Assembly: GCF_001027285.1 (NCBI RefSeq)
Contig: NZ_CP011509.1
Location: forward strand, 3,170,501 to 3,234,500
Direction of reading: 5' to 3'
DNA length: 64,000 nucleotides
Source of the DNA: Archangium gephyra
Lineage (GTDB): Bacteria > Myxococcota > Myxococcia > Myxococcales > Myxococcaceae
In this document: positions 44,176-53,696 of the stretch, piece after piece
How the letters are laid out: each line of letters starts with the position of its first letter
How positions within the stretch are numbered: the stretch's first letter is position 1
Position numbers and translations under genes: made by a program
Notes under the pieces: model-generated
What the model was told of the DNA's origin: nothing
Seen by the model: only the letters and a program-made list of their open reading frames with translations
Database searches by the model: none

Positions 44176-45095
44176 GCGTCCACGAGCGTCTTCGCCGTCT
44201 GCTGTTCCTCGTTCCCTTCGTCTCCTCGCGCCCCGGCATCTCCGTGGAGGAGCTGGCGCGCGCCCTCAACGTCAGCCGGGAGCACCTGCTGGAGGACCTG
44301 GATCTGCTCACCTGCGTGGGCCGGCCCCCCTTCAACCCGGACGACTACATCGACATCTACGTCGAGAACGACCGCGTCTACGTGGACCTCGACCAGCGCC
44401 TGTCCGCGCCGCCGCGGCTGACGGTGGGCGAGGCCTCGGCGCTGGCCGCCTCGGCGGAGCTGCTGCGCCCGGTGGCGGGAGATGCGCTGCGCAGCGCGGT
44501 GGAGAAGCTGGAGGGCGTGCTGCCTCCGGGCGCTGGCGAGCGCTTCCGGGAGATGTACCGGAAGATCGACGCCTCGGTGGACGCCCCGCAGGCGCTGGGG
44601 CCGCTCACCCAGGCCATCCACGAGCGGCGCGAGGTGTGCTTCGACTACGCCACCCCCGGCCGGGGTGCCCCCGAGTCGCGCCGCGTGCGGCCGCACGAGC
44701 TGCTCAGCCACCGGGGCCAGTGGTACCTCCAGGCGTGGGACCTCAACCGCCAGGACGACCGGCTCTTCCGGGTGGACCGGATGCAGGCCCTGTCCATCAC
44801 CGACGCCACCTTCCAGCCCCGCGAGGACGCCCGGGCCGAGGTGCCCAACCCGGCCCGTACCAACGCGGCCGTCCGGGTGCGCTTCTCCAAGCTGGTGGCC
44901 CCCTACGTCCGGGAGCGCTTCGGCGAGGACGCCCGCCTGCTCGCGGATGGAGGGGTGGAAGTCCGGGTGGCGGGAGACAACGAGCGCTGGTTGACGCAGT
45001 GGGTGCTATCGTTCGGCGGCGAGGCCGAGGTGCTCGAGCCCGCTTCGGCCCGTGCGGCCGTGGCCCGTGCGGCGAAGGCCGTGCTAGGAGTCTGA
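44172..45095 (+). CDS. WYL-domain regulator, PafC-like
   Basis: 307 residues. The N-terminus is a winged helix adapted to the partner (LVPFVSSRPGISVEELARAL, LEDLDLLTCVG). The WYL domain (about 145-215) shows VCFDYATPGRGAPESRRVRPHELL and WYLQAWDLNRQDDRLFRVDRM. The C-terminal part is the WCX extension. It overlaps the PafB-like gene and probably forms a heterodimer with it. An FHA gene starts 7 bp downstream, so the operon may include a phospho-Thr reader. Confidence 0.87.
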   Translation: MSVHERLRRLLFLVPFVSSRPGISVEELARALNVSREHLLEDLDLLTCVGRPPFNPDDYIDIYVENDRVYVDLDQRLSAPPRLTVGEASALAASAELLRPVAGDALRSAVEKLEGVLPPGAGERFREMYRKIDASVDAPQALGPLTQAIHERREVCFDYATPGRGAPESRRVRPHELLSHRGQWYLQAWDLNRQDDRLFRVDRMQALSITDATFQPREDARAEVPNPARTNAAVRVRFSKLVAPYVRERFGEDARLLADGGVEVRVAGDNERWLTQWVLSFGGEAEVLEPASARAAVARAAKAVLGV

Positions 45096-45102
45096 GGTTT
45101 TC

Positions 45103-46713
45103 ATGAGCTTTCAGCTGACGATCGCCGAGGGCAAGGAGGCCGGGAAGGAGTTCGAGTTCGAGCAGGACTCCGTCCTCATCGGCCGCGTCAACGAGTGTGA
45201 CGTCGTCCTGTATGACGCGGGCATCTCCCGCCGTCACTGCCGCATCTTCGTCGAAGGGGGCCAGCACTTCGTCGAGGACCTGGGCAGCTCCAACGGCACG
45301 CAGGTGAATGGCAAGCTGGTGAAGGAGAAGCAGCTGCTGGCGGAGGGCGATCAGCTGTCGCTCGGGCCGGTGGTCTTCGTCTTCAGGCCGGTGGCGGCGG
45401 ACATCGTCACGGACGCGGGCGGCGTCAACCCCGACAGCACGCGCATCGTGTCCGTGGAGAACGTGGCGCGCCAGCGCAACCGCGGCGCGGCCCTGGCCCC
45501 CGAGGGCGCCAACGAGGAGGAGCTGGAGGAGGCGCGGCTCAACACCACCCGCCCCATCCAGGCCCTGCGCACCTCCACCCGTCCCGGGACGCAGCCCGCG
45601 CTGCCTCCGGGCGGCGCTTCCCCGCGCACCTCCACCCGTCCCAACGCTCCGGCCGCCGGGCCCGGTGCCCTGTCGCGTGCTCCGGCGTCGGCCCCCGCGG
45701 CCGCGCCCCGGCGCCCCACGTCCAACGCGGTGGCCCGGTCCGCTCCGGCGGCCCAGGGCGGAGGGCTGTCCGCCGCGGAGCGTGCCCGCATCCGGCGTGA
45801 GTCTCCGGGCCTGGTGGCTCAGGCCCGGCTCTTCTGGGCCGATGCGAGCCTCCTGGTGCGCAACGCCATCATCGCCCTGGGCGTGCTGAGCGCGCTGGGC
45901 CTGGTGGGCGTGGTGTACTGGCTGGTGCTCGGCGGTGAGACCAAGGTGACGCGCGGCCCCGAGCCCACCGTCCTCGGCTCCACGCCCATCGACGACTCGT
46001 TCGGTCTGGGCGAGGGCGTCATGTGGGAGAACGCGGACCAGAAGATCTTCGAGTGGGAGTACACCGCCGCCACCCGGGCCCTGGCCATCGTGCACTTCCA
46101 GGCGCACGGCATCTCCGAGGGCGAGGTGGTGGTGACGATCAACGGCGTGGATCTGGGCAAGGTGCCTCCGGACACGCTGGCCAGCCAGGATCGCGTGCTG
46201 GAGATCATGATCCCCTCGGCGCAGCTGAAGAAGGGCGAGGTCAACCGCATCACCTTCGACAACACGAAGAACCCGCCCGGCGAGGACGAGTGGCGCATCT
46301 GGAACCTCTGGCTGGAGAAGGTGCTGTTGCCGGAGATTCCGCCCGAGCAGCTCGTCGAGGAGGCGCGCAAGGCGTACACGCGCGGCCGCAAGAACATGGA
46401 GAACAAGGAGGTGGGCGCGCGCAACCGCTACGAGGCGTGGAAGTCCTTCCGCGAGGCGTGGTTGCTGCTGGAGGCCCACCCCGAGCCCAAGCCGGACCTC
46501 TATTACGAGTCGCGCGAGCGCGTGAAGGACACGCAGACGGAGCTGGACCGCGTCTGCGCCAAGCTCATGTTGGAGGTGGAGGGGTACGTCAACCAGAACA
46601 ACTGGCAGGCGGCCTCGGCCACGCTGGACCACACGCGCGAGTACTTCCCGGGTGAGTACGACCAGCGCTGCGCGCGCATGGCGGAGATCCGCCGCGCCGA
46701 CCTGGGGTTGTAG
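45103..46713 (+). CDS. FHA-domain membrane protein
   Basis: 536 residues. The FHA domain spans about 1-100 with VLIGRVNECDVVLYD, ISRRHC and DLGSSNGTQVNG (phospho-Thr binding Arg, Ser/His and Asn). A Pro/Thr/Arg-rich linker (150-225) precedes a transmembrane helix at about 248-270 and a ~260-residue periplasmic region that is partly helical and ends in TPR-like helices (YEAWKSFREAWLLLEAHPEP). It may link kinase signalling to an envelope complex. Operonic with the WYL pair by its 7-bp gap. Confidence 0.87.
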   Translation: MSFQLTIAEGKEAGKEFEFEQDSVLIGRVNECDVVLYDAGISRRHCRIFVEGGQHFVEDLGSSNGTQVNGKLVKEKQLLAEGDQLSLGPVVFVFRPVAADIVTDAGGVNPDSTRIVSVENVARQRNRGAALAPEGANEEELEEARLNTTRPIQALRTSTRPGTQPALPPGGASPRTSTRPNAPAAGPGALSRAPASAPAAAPRRPTSNAVARSAPAAQGGGLSAAERARIRRESPGLVAQARLFWADASLLVRNAIIALGVLSALGLVGVVYWLVLGGETKVTRGPEPTVLGSTPIDDSFGLGEGVMWENADQKIFEWEYTAATRALAIVHFQAHGISEGEVVVTINGVDLGKVPPDTLASQDRVLEIMIPSAQLKKGEVNRITFDNTKNPPGEDEWRIWNLWLEKVLLPEIPPEQLVEEARKAYTRGRKNMENKEVGARNRYEAWKSFREAWLLLEAHPEPKPDLYYESRERVKDTQTELDRVCAKLMLEVEGYVNQNNWQAASATLDHTREYFPGEYDQRCARMAEIRRADLGL

Positions 46714-46817
46714 CCGCTTCGTGTCTGGCGGATGACGTCCGGGCTGCTCGGGGCTTGCTCCGGGCGCCGGACGGAGCGGTTGCCGGACGGCGGGGTCATT
46801 CCCACCCTTGTCCCACC

Positions 46818-48080
46818 ATGCGTGAGCAGGAGGTGGGAATCAGCACGGCGTCCGAGGAACAAGCAGGGGAGTCACCCAAGCGGGAGGCTGGCTGCCCGCC
46901 CGCCCATGAGCCGGTGTGGAGTCCCCACGTCTCCTCCGCGTTGCTGGCCCGCTACTACCTGCCGCGCTCGCACTCGGTGCTCCGGGGCAATGGCTGCCAG
47001 TTGCTGCGCGACGGGGTGGAGGCCTACCCGGCGATGCTGACGGCCATCCGGAGCGCGCGCCGCTACGTCCACCTCGAGACGTACATGTTCATCTCCGACG
47101 CGGTGGGGGAGCTGTTCGGCGAGGCGCTGGCGGAGGCGGCCGAGCGGGGCGTGCATGTGAAGGTGCTCTACGACGCGCTGGGCTCCTGGACGAGCCGGCG
47201 CGGTTTCTTCGAGGCCCTGCGCGCGCGCGGGGTGGACATCCGCCCCTTCAAGCCCTTCACCAGCCTCGGCCGGGGCCTGCGCCACCTGCTGCGGAGGGAT
47301 CACCGGAAGATTCTCGCGGTGGATGGCGAGGTGGCCTTCATCGGCGGGGTGAACATCTCCGCGCACTGGGCGCCCGAGGGGGAGGGCGGTGCCTGGCGAG
47401 ACGACGTGCTGCGGGTGGAGGGGCCGGCGGTGTACGAGCTGGAGCGCCGCTTCATGGCCACCTGGCGCATGGCCTTCCAGGACAAGTTCCGCTCCTGGCG
47501 GGAGGCGCGCCGGCGCCGGCGGGCGGCCACGTTGCAGCGGCGTGGAGACGTGAGCCTGGCGGTGCTCTCCAGCCGCCGCAGCATCCACCGCGCCTACCTG
47601 CATGCCATCTCCCGCGCGCGGCGCAGCGTGCTGGTGGCGGCCGCCTACTTCATTCCGGACCGCAAGCTGGTGGCCGTGCTGCGCGAGGCCGCCCAGCGCG
47701 GGGTGGAGGTGAGCCTGCTGCTCAACGCGAAGAGCGACCACCCCTGGCTGGTGCACGCCACGCGCGCCTTCTACGAGAAGCTGCTCACCGCGGGTGTCCG
47801 CATCTTCGAGTGGGAGCGCTGCGTGCTCCACACGAAGACGGCCGTGGTGGACGGGGTGTGGGGCACCATCGGCTCGTTCAACCTCGAGCGGCGCTCGCTC
47901 CTCTTCAACCACGAGGTGAATGCCGTCTTCGCGGATCCGCGGCTGGGACGCAGCCTGGAGGAGTCCTTCCGCGGCGACTGCCAGAGCTGCCACGAGGTGG
48001 ACCTGGCCGAGTTCCGCCGCCGCCCCCTCTGGCAGAAGCTGTTCGAGCGGGTGCTGTACGCCTTCCGCAAGGTGCTCTGA
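46818..48080 (+). CDS. Phospholipase D/cardiolipin synthase-type protein
   Basis: 420 residues from ATG 46818. Two HKD motifs are present: HRKILAVDGEVAFIGG and HTKTAVVDGVWGTIGSFNLE. Spacing and the DALGSW and RRFMATWR context fit cardiolipin synthase ClsB-like PLD proteins. No N-terminal transmembrane helices are present, unlike ClsA, which supports the ClsB-like group. It should transfer phosphatidyl groups at the membrane. It converges on the chemoreceptor gene with a 6-bp gap. Confidence 0.88.
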   Translation: MREQEVGISTASEEQAGESPKREAGCPPAHEPVWSPHVSSALLARYYLPRSHSVLRGNGCQLLRDGVEAYPAMLTAIRSARRYVHLETYMFISDAVGELFGEALAEAAERGVHVKVLYDALGSWTSRRGFFEALRARGVDIRPFKPFTSLGRGLRHLLRRDHRKILAVDGEVAFIGGVNISAHWAPEGEGGAWRDDVLRVEGPAVYELERRFMATWRMAFQDKFRSWREARRRRRAATLQRRGDVSLAVLSSRRSIHRAYLHAISRARRSVLVAAAYFIPDRKLVAVLREAAQRGVEVSLLLNAKSDHPWLVHATRAFYEKLLTAGVRIFEWERCVLHTKTAVVDGVWGTIGSFNLERRSLLFNHEVNAVFADPRLGRSLEESFRGDCQSCHEVDLAEFRRRPLWQKLFERVLYAFRKVL

Positions 48081-48086
48081 GCGCGG

Positions 48087-51000
48087 CTAGGGCGCCTCCT
48101 CTTCCACCGTCTTGTCCAGCCACAGCTCCTCGTAGCGCACCTGCGGCGGTGTCTGGTGCAGCCGCAGCCCTTGCACCCGGCCGCTCGCCGCCGCGTGCAC
48201 GCGCGGGTGGAAGAGGGGAATGACGGCACAGTCCTCGTGGGCGAGCTTCTCCGCGCGCCGGTAGAACTGCTTGCGCTGCTCGGGGTCGATGGTGATGCGC
48301 GCCTGCGCCGTGAGCTTGTCCAGCTCCTCGTTGCGGTAGTCCAGCACGTACAGCTTCTGCGCTCGCGAGTTGAGCAGGAAGTAGAGGAAGTTGTCCGGGT
48401 CCGGGAAGTCGCAGATCCAATGCAACCGGAAGACGGGCAGCCGTCCCTCGCGCCTGCGGGCCGCGAAGTCCTCCGCGCCCAGCTCCACGTGCTCGAGCTC
48501 CACCAGCCCCGCCTCCACCAGGGGCCGGAAGAGGAGGGCATCCTCGGCCGACGTGTCCCGGCCCACCGTCTGGTACAGCGTCATGCGCAACCGCCGCACG
48601 CCGGCCTCCCGCAGCAGCCGCTCGGCCTGGTCGAGGTTCTGGTGCGGCTCGGGCAGCACGCCCCCTTCACCCAGCAGCTCCGGGGGGGTGAGCGTGCCCG
48701 CCAGCCGGGCGCCCTTGTAGAAGTGGTCCACCAGCGCCCGCACGTCCAGCCCCGCCCGGATCGCCCGGCGCACCCGCACATCGTTGAAGGGCGGCTCGCG
48801 CAGGCCGAAGCCCACCAGGGACGTGGACGGGGTGATGCCCGTGGCCACCTGGAGCCCCTCCTGCTCGGGCTCCCTCACATGCGTGGCATGCAGGTAGGAG
48901 ACGAACTCCACCTTCTCCTCGCGCAGCGCGGTGATGCAGTCCTCGCGCGAGTCCAGCAGGTGGAACTCGAGCCGGTCCAGCAGCGGCAGCCCCTGGCGCC
49001 AGTAGGTGGGGTTGCGCTCGAGCACGATGCGCTCCTTGCCGAACTCCACCTGCCGGAAGGGGCCCGTCCCCACCACCTGCCCGTTGGCGTCCACCTTCGC
49101 CACGCCCGTGGAGGACTGCGCCAGCAGCTGGAGGAAGAAGGCCTTGGGCTCCTCCAGGCGGATCTCCAGCGTCTGGTCGTTCACCACCTCGAGGCCCGGT
49201 ACCTCGCGGATATGGCCCTCCGCGAAGGCCTTGGCGCCCTCCACGTCCCCCAGCAGGCCACGGTCCGGCGACTTCTCCGCTGGATCCAGCAGCCGCTCCA
49301 GGTGGCGCTTCACCTCGCGCGCCGTCAGGGGCATGCCGTCGTGGAAGGTGACACCCTGGCGCAGGTGGAAGCGGTAGCGGCGTGCCGAGGGGTCCGTCTC
49401 CCAGCGCTCGGCCAGCTCCGGCACCAGCACGCCGTCCTCCAGCCGCAGCAGGTTGGAGAAGACGCAGGCGCACAGCTCCGCGAGCTGGATCTCCACGCTG
49501 AAGAGCGGATCCAACCGGCCCACCGCGTTGAGCAGGGACGTCTGGTGGACGCCCACCTGCAGCGTGCCGCCCGCCTTCGGCTCCGGGAGGCGGAAGCGGA
49601 ACACCTCGCCGTCCAGGCTGGCCGCCTCGTGCGCCAGCTGCTCCACCGTGCGGCTCAGCCCGTCGCCGATGCGGATGACCTGGAGCGCGTCCTCGCGCAC
49701 CCGCGCCACCTCCTCGCCAATGGCCGTGTCCCCCCGTGTCAGCACGTTGTGCGCCGCGCGGATCTCCTCGATGGCCGTGCTCAGCCGCACCACCGCGCCG
49801 GACAGGTCGCGGCCCGTGCGCGCCTGGCCCTCCGCCTTCTGCGAGGCCTCCTGGGCCAGCTTGGCCATCTGCTGCGTCTGGTGCACCAGCTCGCGCCCGT
49901 GCCCCGCCTGCTCCATGGCCGCCCGCGTCACGTCGTCCACCCGCCGCGCCACCCGGTGGCTGGCGTCCACCACCGTGGAGCCCTGCGCCTCCAGCCGCTT
50001 CGTCTCGGCCAGCGTCGCCTCCACCGCCGAGAAGGTGCGCTGGGTGATGGTGCGGATCTCCATCAGCGCCTCGGCCGCCCGGTCTCCCAACTGCACGCCC
50101 GTGCTGGCCTGCTCACGGCCCTCCTTCACCAGCGACACCGTGGTGACCACCTCCCGGCGGATGCCGCCCACCATGGTGGCGATCTCCCGCGTGGAGCGCG
50201 CGGTGCGCTCGGCCAGGCTGCGGATTTCGTCGGCCACCACGCCGAAGGGCCGGCCCTGCTCACCGGCCTGGGCGGCGATGATGGCGGCGTTGAGCGCCAG
50301 CAGGTTCGTCTGGTCGGCGATCTCCTGGATGACATCCACGATGCGGCCGATTTGCGTGGAGCGCACGCCCAGGGAGTCCACCAGCTCGGCGGCCTTGCGC
50401 ACCGTCTCCTCCACCCGGTACATGCCCTGCACGCAGTCGTTGACGAGCACCGCGCCGCGCTCGGCGGTGGCCGTCACGGCGTGGGCCAGCTGGTTGGTCT
50501 CCGAGGCGCGGTGGCGCACGGCGTCGATGCCGGTGTGCACCACCTGGACGAAGGCCTCCGCCTCGCTGGCGAAGCGCGCCAGCTCGTCACCCGAGGAGGC
50601 GATGTGGTGCAGCCGCTCGCTCATGGCCTGCACCTGCTGCGTGGTGCGGTGCGAGAACTCGTCCAGTGCGAGCAGGGCCTCGGCCACCTGCCCGAGCCGC
50701 TCCGTCATCTCCAGCAGCGAGCCCTTCGTCTCGCGCGTGAAGGTCTCCAACTGGGCCACGCGCTTGCCCGCGGCCTGGAGGCTCTGCCCCATGCTGGCCG
50801 TCGACTCGCGGGAGCGCTCCACGGCGCTCCCCTGGCGGCGAGCGGCCTCCAGCAGCACCCGGACCTCCTCGGACACGCCCTGGCAGGTGCGGCGCACGTT
50901 GCCCGTCATCCGCTGCACCTGGCTGAGCGCCCGGCGCAGGGAGATGAGGAGCCGGCGCACCTCGCGCTGGTCCCCCATGCTCTCGTGGGCGGGGTGGGTG

Positions 51001-51242
51001 AGGTCTCCCTCGGCCAGCAGGGAGAGGAAGCGGGTGCGCGCCTGGTCGGGCCTGGACTCGCCCAGCAACCAGAAGGCGTACCGCGTCAGCAGCAGCAGCG
51101 GCGGGGTGCCCAGCAGCAGCACGCTCCAGCCCTTCGCGTCATGGGGGTGGCCGGTGACGAGGTACAGCAGTCCACCGAGGGCGAGGGCGAAGGGGAGCCC
51201 TCCGAGGACCACGAACGCGTAGAGACTCTTGGGGGGGGGCAT
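48087..51242 (-). CDS. Chemoreceptor/peptide-binding fusion protein
   Basis: 1051 residues. Two transmembrane helices (about 8-29 and 41-59) and a HAMP-like segment precede an MCP signalling domain; the hairpin tip [17 protein letters not shown] and [14 protein letters not shown] lie at about 305-350. From about 555 to 1045 there is an SBP_bac_5 (DppA/OppA-type) domain: [63 protein letters not shown] and [11 protein letters not shown]. Normally such binding proteins are periplasmic and N-terminal to nothing; here the domain follows a cytoplasmic signalling helix bundle, so by topology it should be cytosolic. This fusion is unusual. It could sense intracellular peptides or metabolites. Confidence 0.85.
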   Translation of the reverse strand: MPPPKSLYAFVVLGGLPFALALGGLLYLVTGHPHDAKGWSVLLLGTPPLLLLTRYAFWLLGESRPDQARTRFLSLLAEGDLTHPAHESMGDQREVRRLLISLRRALSQVQRMTGNVRRTCQGVSEEVRVLLEAARRQGSAVERSRESTASMGQSLQAAGKRVAQLETFTRETKGSLLEMTERLGQVAEALLALDEFSHRTTQQVQAMSERLHHIASSGDELARFASEAEAFVQVVHTGIDAVRHRASETNQLAHAVTATAERGAVLVNDCVQGMYRVEETVRKAAELVDSLGVRSTQIGRIVDVIQEIADQTNLLALNAAIIAAQAGEQGRPFGVVADEIRSLAERTARSTREIATMVGGIRREVVTTVSLVKEGREQASTGVQLGDRAAEALMEIRTITQRTFSAVEATLAETKRLEAQGSTVVDASHRVARRVDDVTRAAMEQAGHGRELVHQTQQMAKLAQEASQKAEGQARTGRDLSGAVVRLSTAIEEIRAAHNVLTRGDTAIGEEVARVREDALQVIRIGDGLSRTVEQLAHEAASLDGEVFRFRLPEPKAGGTLQVGVHQTSLLNAVGRLDPLFSVEIQLAELCACVFSNLLRLEDGVLVPELAERWETDPSARRYRFHLRQGVTFHDGMPLTAREVKRHLERLLDPAEKSPDRGLLGDVEGAKAFAEGHIREVPGLEVVNDQTLEIRLEEPKAFFLQLLAQSSTGVAKVDANGQVVGTGPFRQVEFGKERIVLERNPTYWRQGLPLLDRLEFHLLDSREDCITALREEKVEFVSYLHATHVREPEQEGLQVATGITPSTSLVGFGLREPPFNDVRVRRAIRAGLDVRALVDHFYKGARLAGTLTPPELLGEGGVLPEPHQNLDQAERLLREAGVRRLRMTLYQTVGRDTSAEDALLFRPLVEAGLVELEHVELGAEDFAARRREGRLPVFRLHWICDFPDPDNFLYFLLNSRAQKLYVLDYRNEELDKLTAQARITIDPEQRKQFYRRAEKLAHEDCAVIPLFHPRVHAAASGRVQGLRLHQTPPQVRYEELWLDKTVEEEAP

Positions 51243-51326
51243 GTCGAGTGGGGCCGGCCCCCACGCTATCCCGCTCCCGCCAGGGCCCTCAAATCCGCTC
51301 GGGCGGCTGCTCGGAGCGTCTCGGGC

Positions 51327-51345
51327 ACGTTACGGAACGTAACGT
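51327..51345 (+). promoter_or_regulatory. 19-bp palindrome upstream of acs
   Basis: ACGTTACG-GAA-CGTAACGT, an 8-bp perfect inverted repeat with a 3-bp centre, 140 bp before the acs start in the divergent region. It has operator geometry. Closer to the gene, TGGCGC-N5-TTGT (51424-51438) is one base off a sigma-54 -24/-12 element. Both assignments are tentative. Confidence 0.4.
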
Positions 51346-51485
51346 CCGTTTCCGCGCGTGACGCTTCGACGCAGCGCGTCCAGTTCGCAACCTATCGGAA
51401 GCACGCGAATTTCGAGCAGGGCATGGCGCTTGCGTTGTAGGCATTCCACTTCACAACCCATTCCAACCCCTGGGGGAGAGAGACC

Positions 51486-53429
51486 ATGCTTGTTGCGCCC
51501 AAGGAGCCCATCACCGCGCGCGCCCGCGTGAAGAGCCTCGAGGAGTACCGCCGGCTCTACCGGCAGAGCCTGGAGGATCCCTCGGGCTTCTGGGGCGAGC
51601 AGGCGAAGCGGCTCGATTGGTTCCACCCGCCCTCCAACGTGCTCGACGTGGACATGCAGGAGGTGGACTTCTCCTGGTACGGCGGGGGCAAGCTCAACGC
51701 CTGCCAGAACGCCGTGGACCGGCACCTGCACACGCAGCCGGACAAGACGGCCATCATCTGGGCCGCCAACGAGCCGGGGCAGTACCAGTACGTGACGTGG
51801 CGCGAGCTCAAGCACCAGGTGGCGCGCGTGGCCAACGTGCTCAAGGCGTACGGCGTGCGCAAGGGGGACCGCGTCTGCATCTACATGCCCATGACGCCGA
51901 TGGTGGCCTACACCATGCTGGCGTGCGCGCGCATCGGCGCGGTGCACTCGGTGGTGTTCGCCGGCTTCTCCGCCGAGTCCCTGAGAGACCGCATCCTCGA
52001 CTCGGGGGCGCGCATCGTCGTCACCGCCAACGAGGCGCCGCGCGGCCCCAAGGCCGTGGCGCTCAAGTCGATTGTTGACCAGGCGCTCGAGGGCCTCACC
52101 CAGGTGGAGACGGTGCTCGTCAGCCGCCGCACCCAGAAGGCCGTGCCCATGAAGGAGGGCCGCGACAGGGTGCTCGAGGACGAGATGCAGAAGCACCGCT
52201 CCACCTGTCCGGTGGAGTGGATGTCCAGCGAGGATCCGCTCTTCATCCTCTACACCTCGGGCAGCACCGGCAAGCCCAAGGGCGTGATGCACACCACGGC
52301 CGGCTACCTCGTCTACGCGGCGATGACGCACGAGTACGTCTTCGACATCCGCCCGGACGACGTCTACTTCTGCACCGCGGACGTGGGGTGGATCACCGGC
52401 CACAGCTATCTGATTTATGGCCCGCTGGTGAATGGCGTGACGACGGTCATCTTCGAGTCCACGCCGATGTACCCGGACGCGAGCCGCATGTGGCAGGTGG
52501 TGGACGACGTGAAGGCGACCATCCTGTACACGTCGCCCACGGCGCTGCGCTCGCTCATCCGCGAGGGGGATGAGTGGGTGAAGAAGACGTCGCGCAAGAG
52601 CCTGCGGATTCTGGGCAGCGTGGGCGAGCCCATCAACCCCGAGGTGTGGCGCTGGTACCACGACGTGCCGGGCGAGGGCCGCTGCGACGTGGTGGACACG
52701 TGGTGGCAGACGGAGACGGGCGGCATCCTGATCACCCCGCTCCCGGGAGCCACGCCGACGAAGCCCGGCAGCGCCACCCTGCCGTTCTTCGGTATCGAGC
52801 CGGTGCTGGTGGACGAGAAGGGCGCGGTCATCGAGGGCAATGGTGTCTCGGGCAACCTGTGCCTGAAGCGTCCGTGGCCCGGCCAGGCGCGCTCCATCTG
52901 GGGAGACCACCGGCGCTTCCGCGAGACGTACTTCTCCACCTACCCGGGCCTGTACTTCACGGGGGACGGGTGCCGCCGCGACGAGGACGGGTACTACTGG
53001 ATCACCGGCCGCGTGGATGACGTGCTGAACGTGTCGGGCCACCGGTTGGGCACGGCGGAGATCGAGAGCGCGCTGGTGGCGCACGACGCGGTGGCCGAGG
53101 CCGCCGTGGTGGGCTTCCCGCACGACATCAAGGGCACGGGCATCTGCGCGTACGTGACGGTGAAGCCGGGCGACCTGAACGCCGAGCAGCTGGTGGGGGC
53201 GCTGAAGGAGCAGGTGCGCCGCATCATCGGGCCGCTGGCCACGCCGGACCGCATCCGCGTGGTGAGTGGCCTGCCGAAGACGCGCTCGGGGAAGATCATG
53301 CGCCGCATCCTGCGCAAGGTGGCCGAGGGCCAGATGGACAGCCTGGGAGACACCACCACGCTGGCCGAGCCGCAGGTGGTGGAGGAGATCGTCCAGCTCG
53401 AGCAGCGCGAGAGCGCGAAGGGGCGCTGA
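51486..53429 (+). CDS. acs: Acetyl-CoA synthetase
   Basis: 647 residues; ATG behind GGGGGAGAG. The AMP-binding motif YTSGSTGKPKG, the TWWQTETGG segment, ITGRVDDVLNVSGHRLGTAEIE and the C-terminal PKTRSGKIMRRIL with the acetylatable Lys are all intact, and length fits Acs. It activates acetate to acetyl-CoA through acetyl-AMP. The enzyme is typically regulated by Lys acetylation; the target Lys is present. Confidence 0.97.
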   Translation: MLVAPKEPITARARVKSLEEYRRLYRQSLEDPSGFWGEQAKRLDWFHPPSNVLDVDMQEVDFSWYGGGKLNACQNAVDRHLHTQPDKTAIIWAANEPGQYQYVTWRELKHQVARVANVLKAYGVRKGDRVCIYMPMTPMVAYTMLACARIGAVHSVVFAGFSAESLRDRILDSGARIVVTANEAPRGPKAVALKSIVDQALEGLTQVETVLVSRRTQKAVPMKEGRDRVLEDEMQKHRSTCPVEWMSSEDPLFILYTSGSTGKPKGVMHTTAGYLVYAAMTHEYVFDIRPDDVYFCTADVGWITGHSYLIYGPLVNGVTTVIFESTPMYPDASRMWQVVDDVKATILYTSPTALRSLIREGDEWVKKTSRKSLRILGSVGEPINPEVWRWYHDVPGEGRCDVVDTWWQTETGGILITPLPGATPTKPGSATLPFFGIEPVLVDEKGAVIEGNGVSGNLCLKRPWPGQARSIWGDHRRFRETYFSTYPGLYFTGDGCRRDEDGYYWITGRVDDVLNVSGHRLGTAEIESALVAHDAVAEAAVVGFPHDIKGTGICAYVTVKPGDLNAEQLVGALKEQVRRIIGPLATPDRIRVVSGLPKTRSGKIMRRILRKVAEGQMDSLGDTTTLAEPQVVEEIVQLEQRESAKGR

Positions 53430-53696
53430 GGCGCCGCCGAGGTGTGACGTGGCACCCGCGCCCGGTCCCGCACCGGGCGCGGCCGTACCCCTGGGCCTGC
53501 CGCCAGCATCAGCCGGACTGAAATCACAACCGCCCCAGCAGATGGGCAAGGTGTCTGCCTACCAGACAGGGGAGCTGTGGCCTTCCCCGCGCGTGACGAC
53601 TCCGCGAGTCATCCCCTCCGCTTGACGGGCCGGGTAGAGGAAGCGGGCCCCGGATGCCTTTTGCCGGACGTTCCGAGCGTGCCGACCCTTGGGGGG

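Noticed and set aside
48156-51440. A 1094-codon open frame on the + strand
   Set aside because: Antisense to the chemoreceptor fusion gene; composition is Arg/His/Gln/Leu-rich without motifs.
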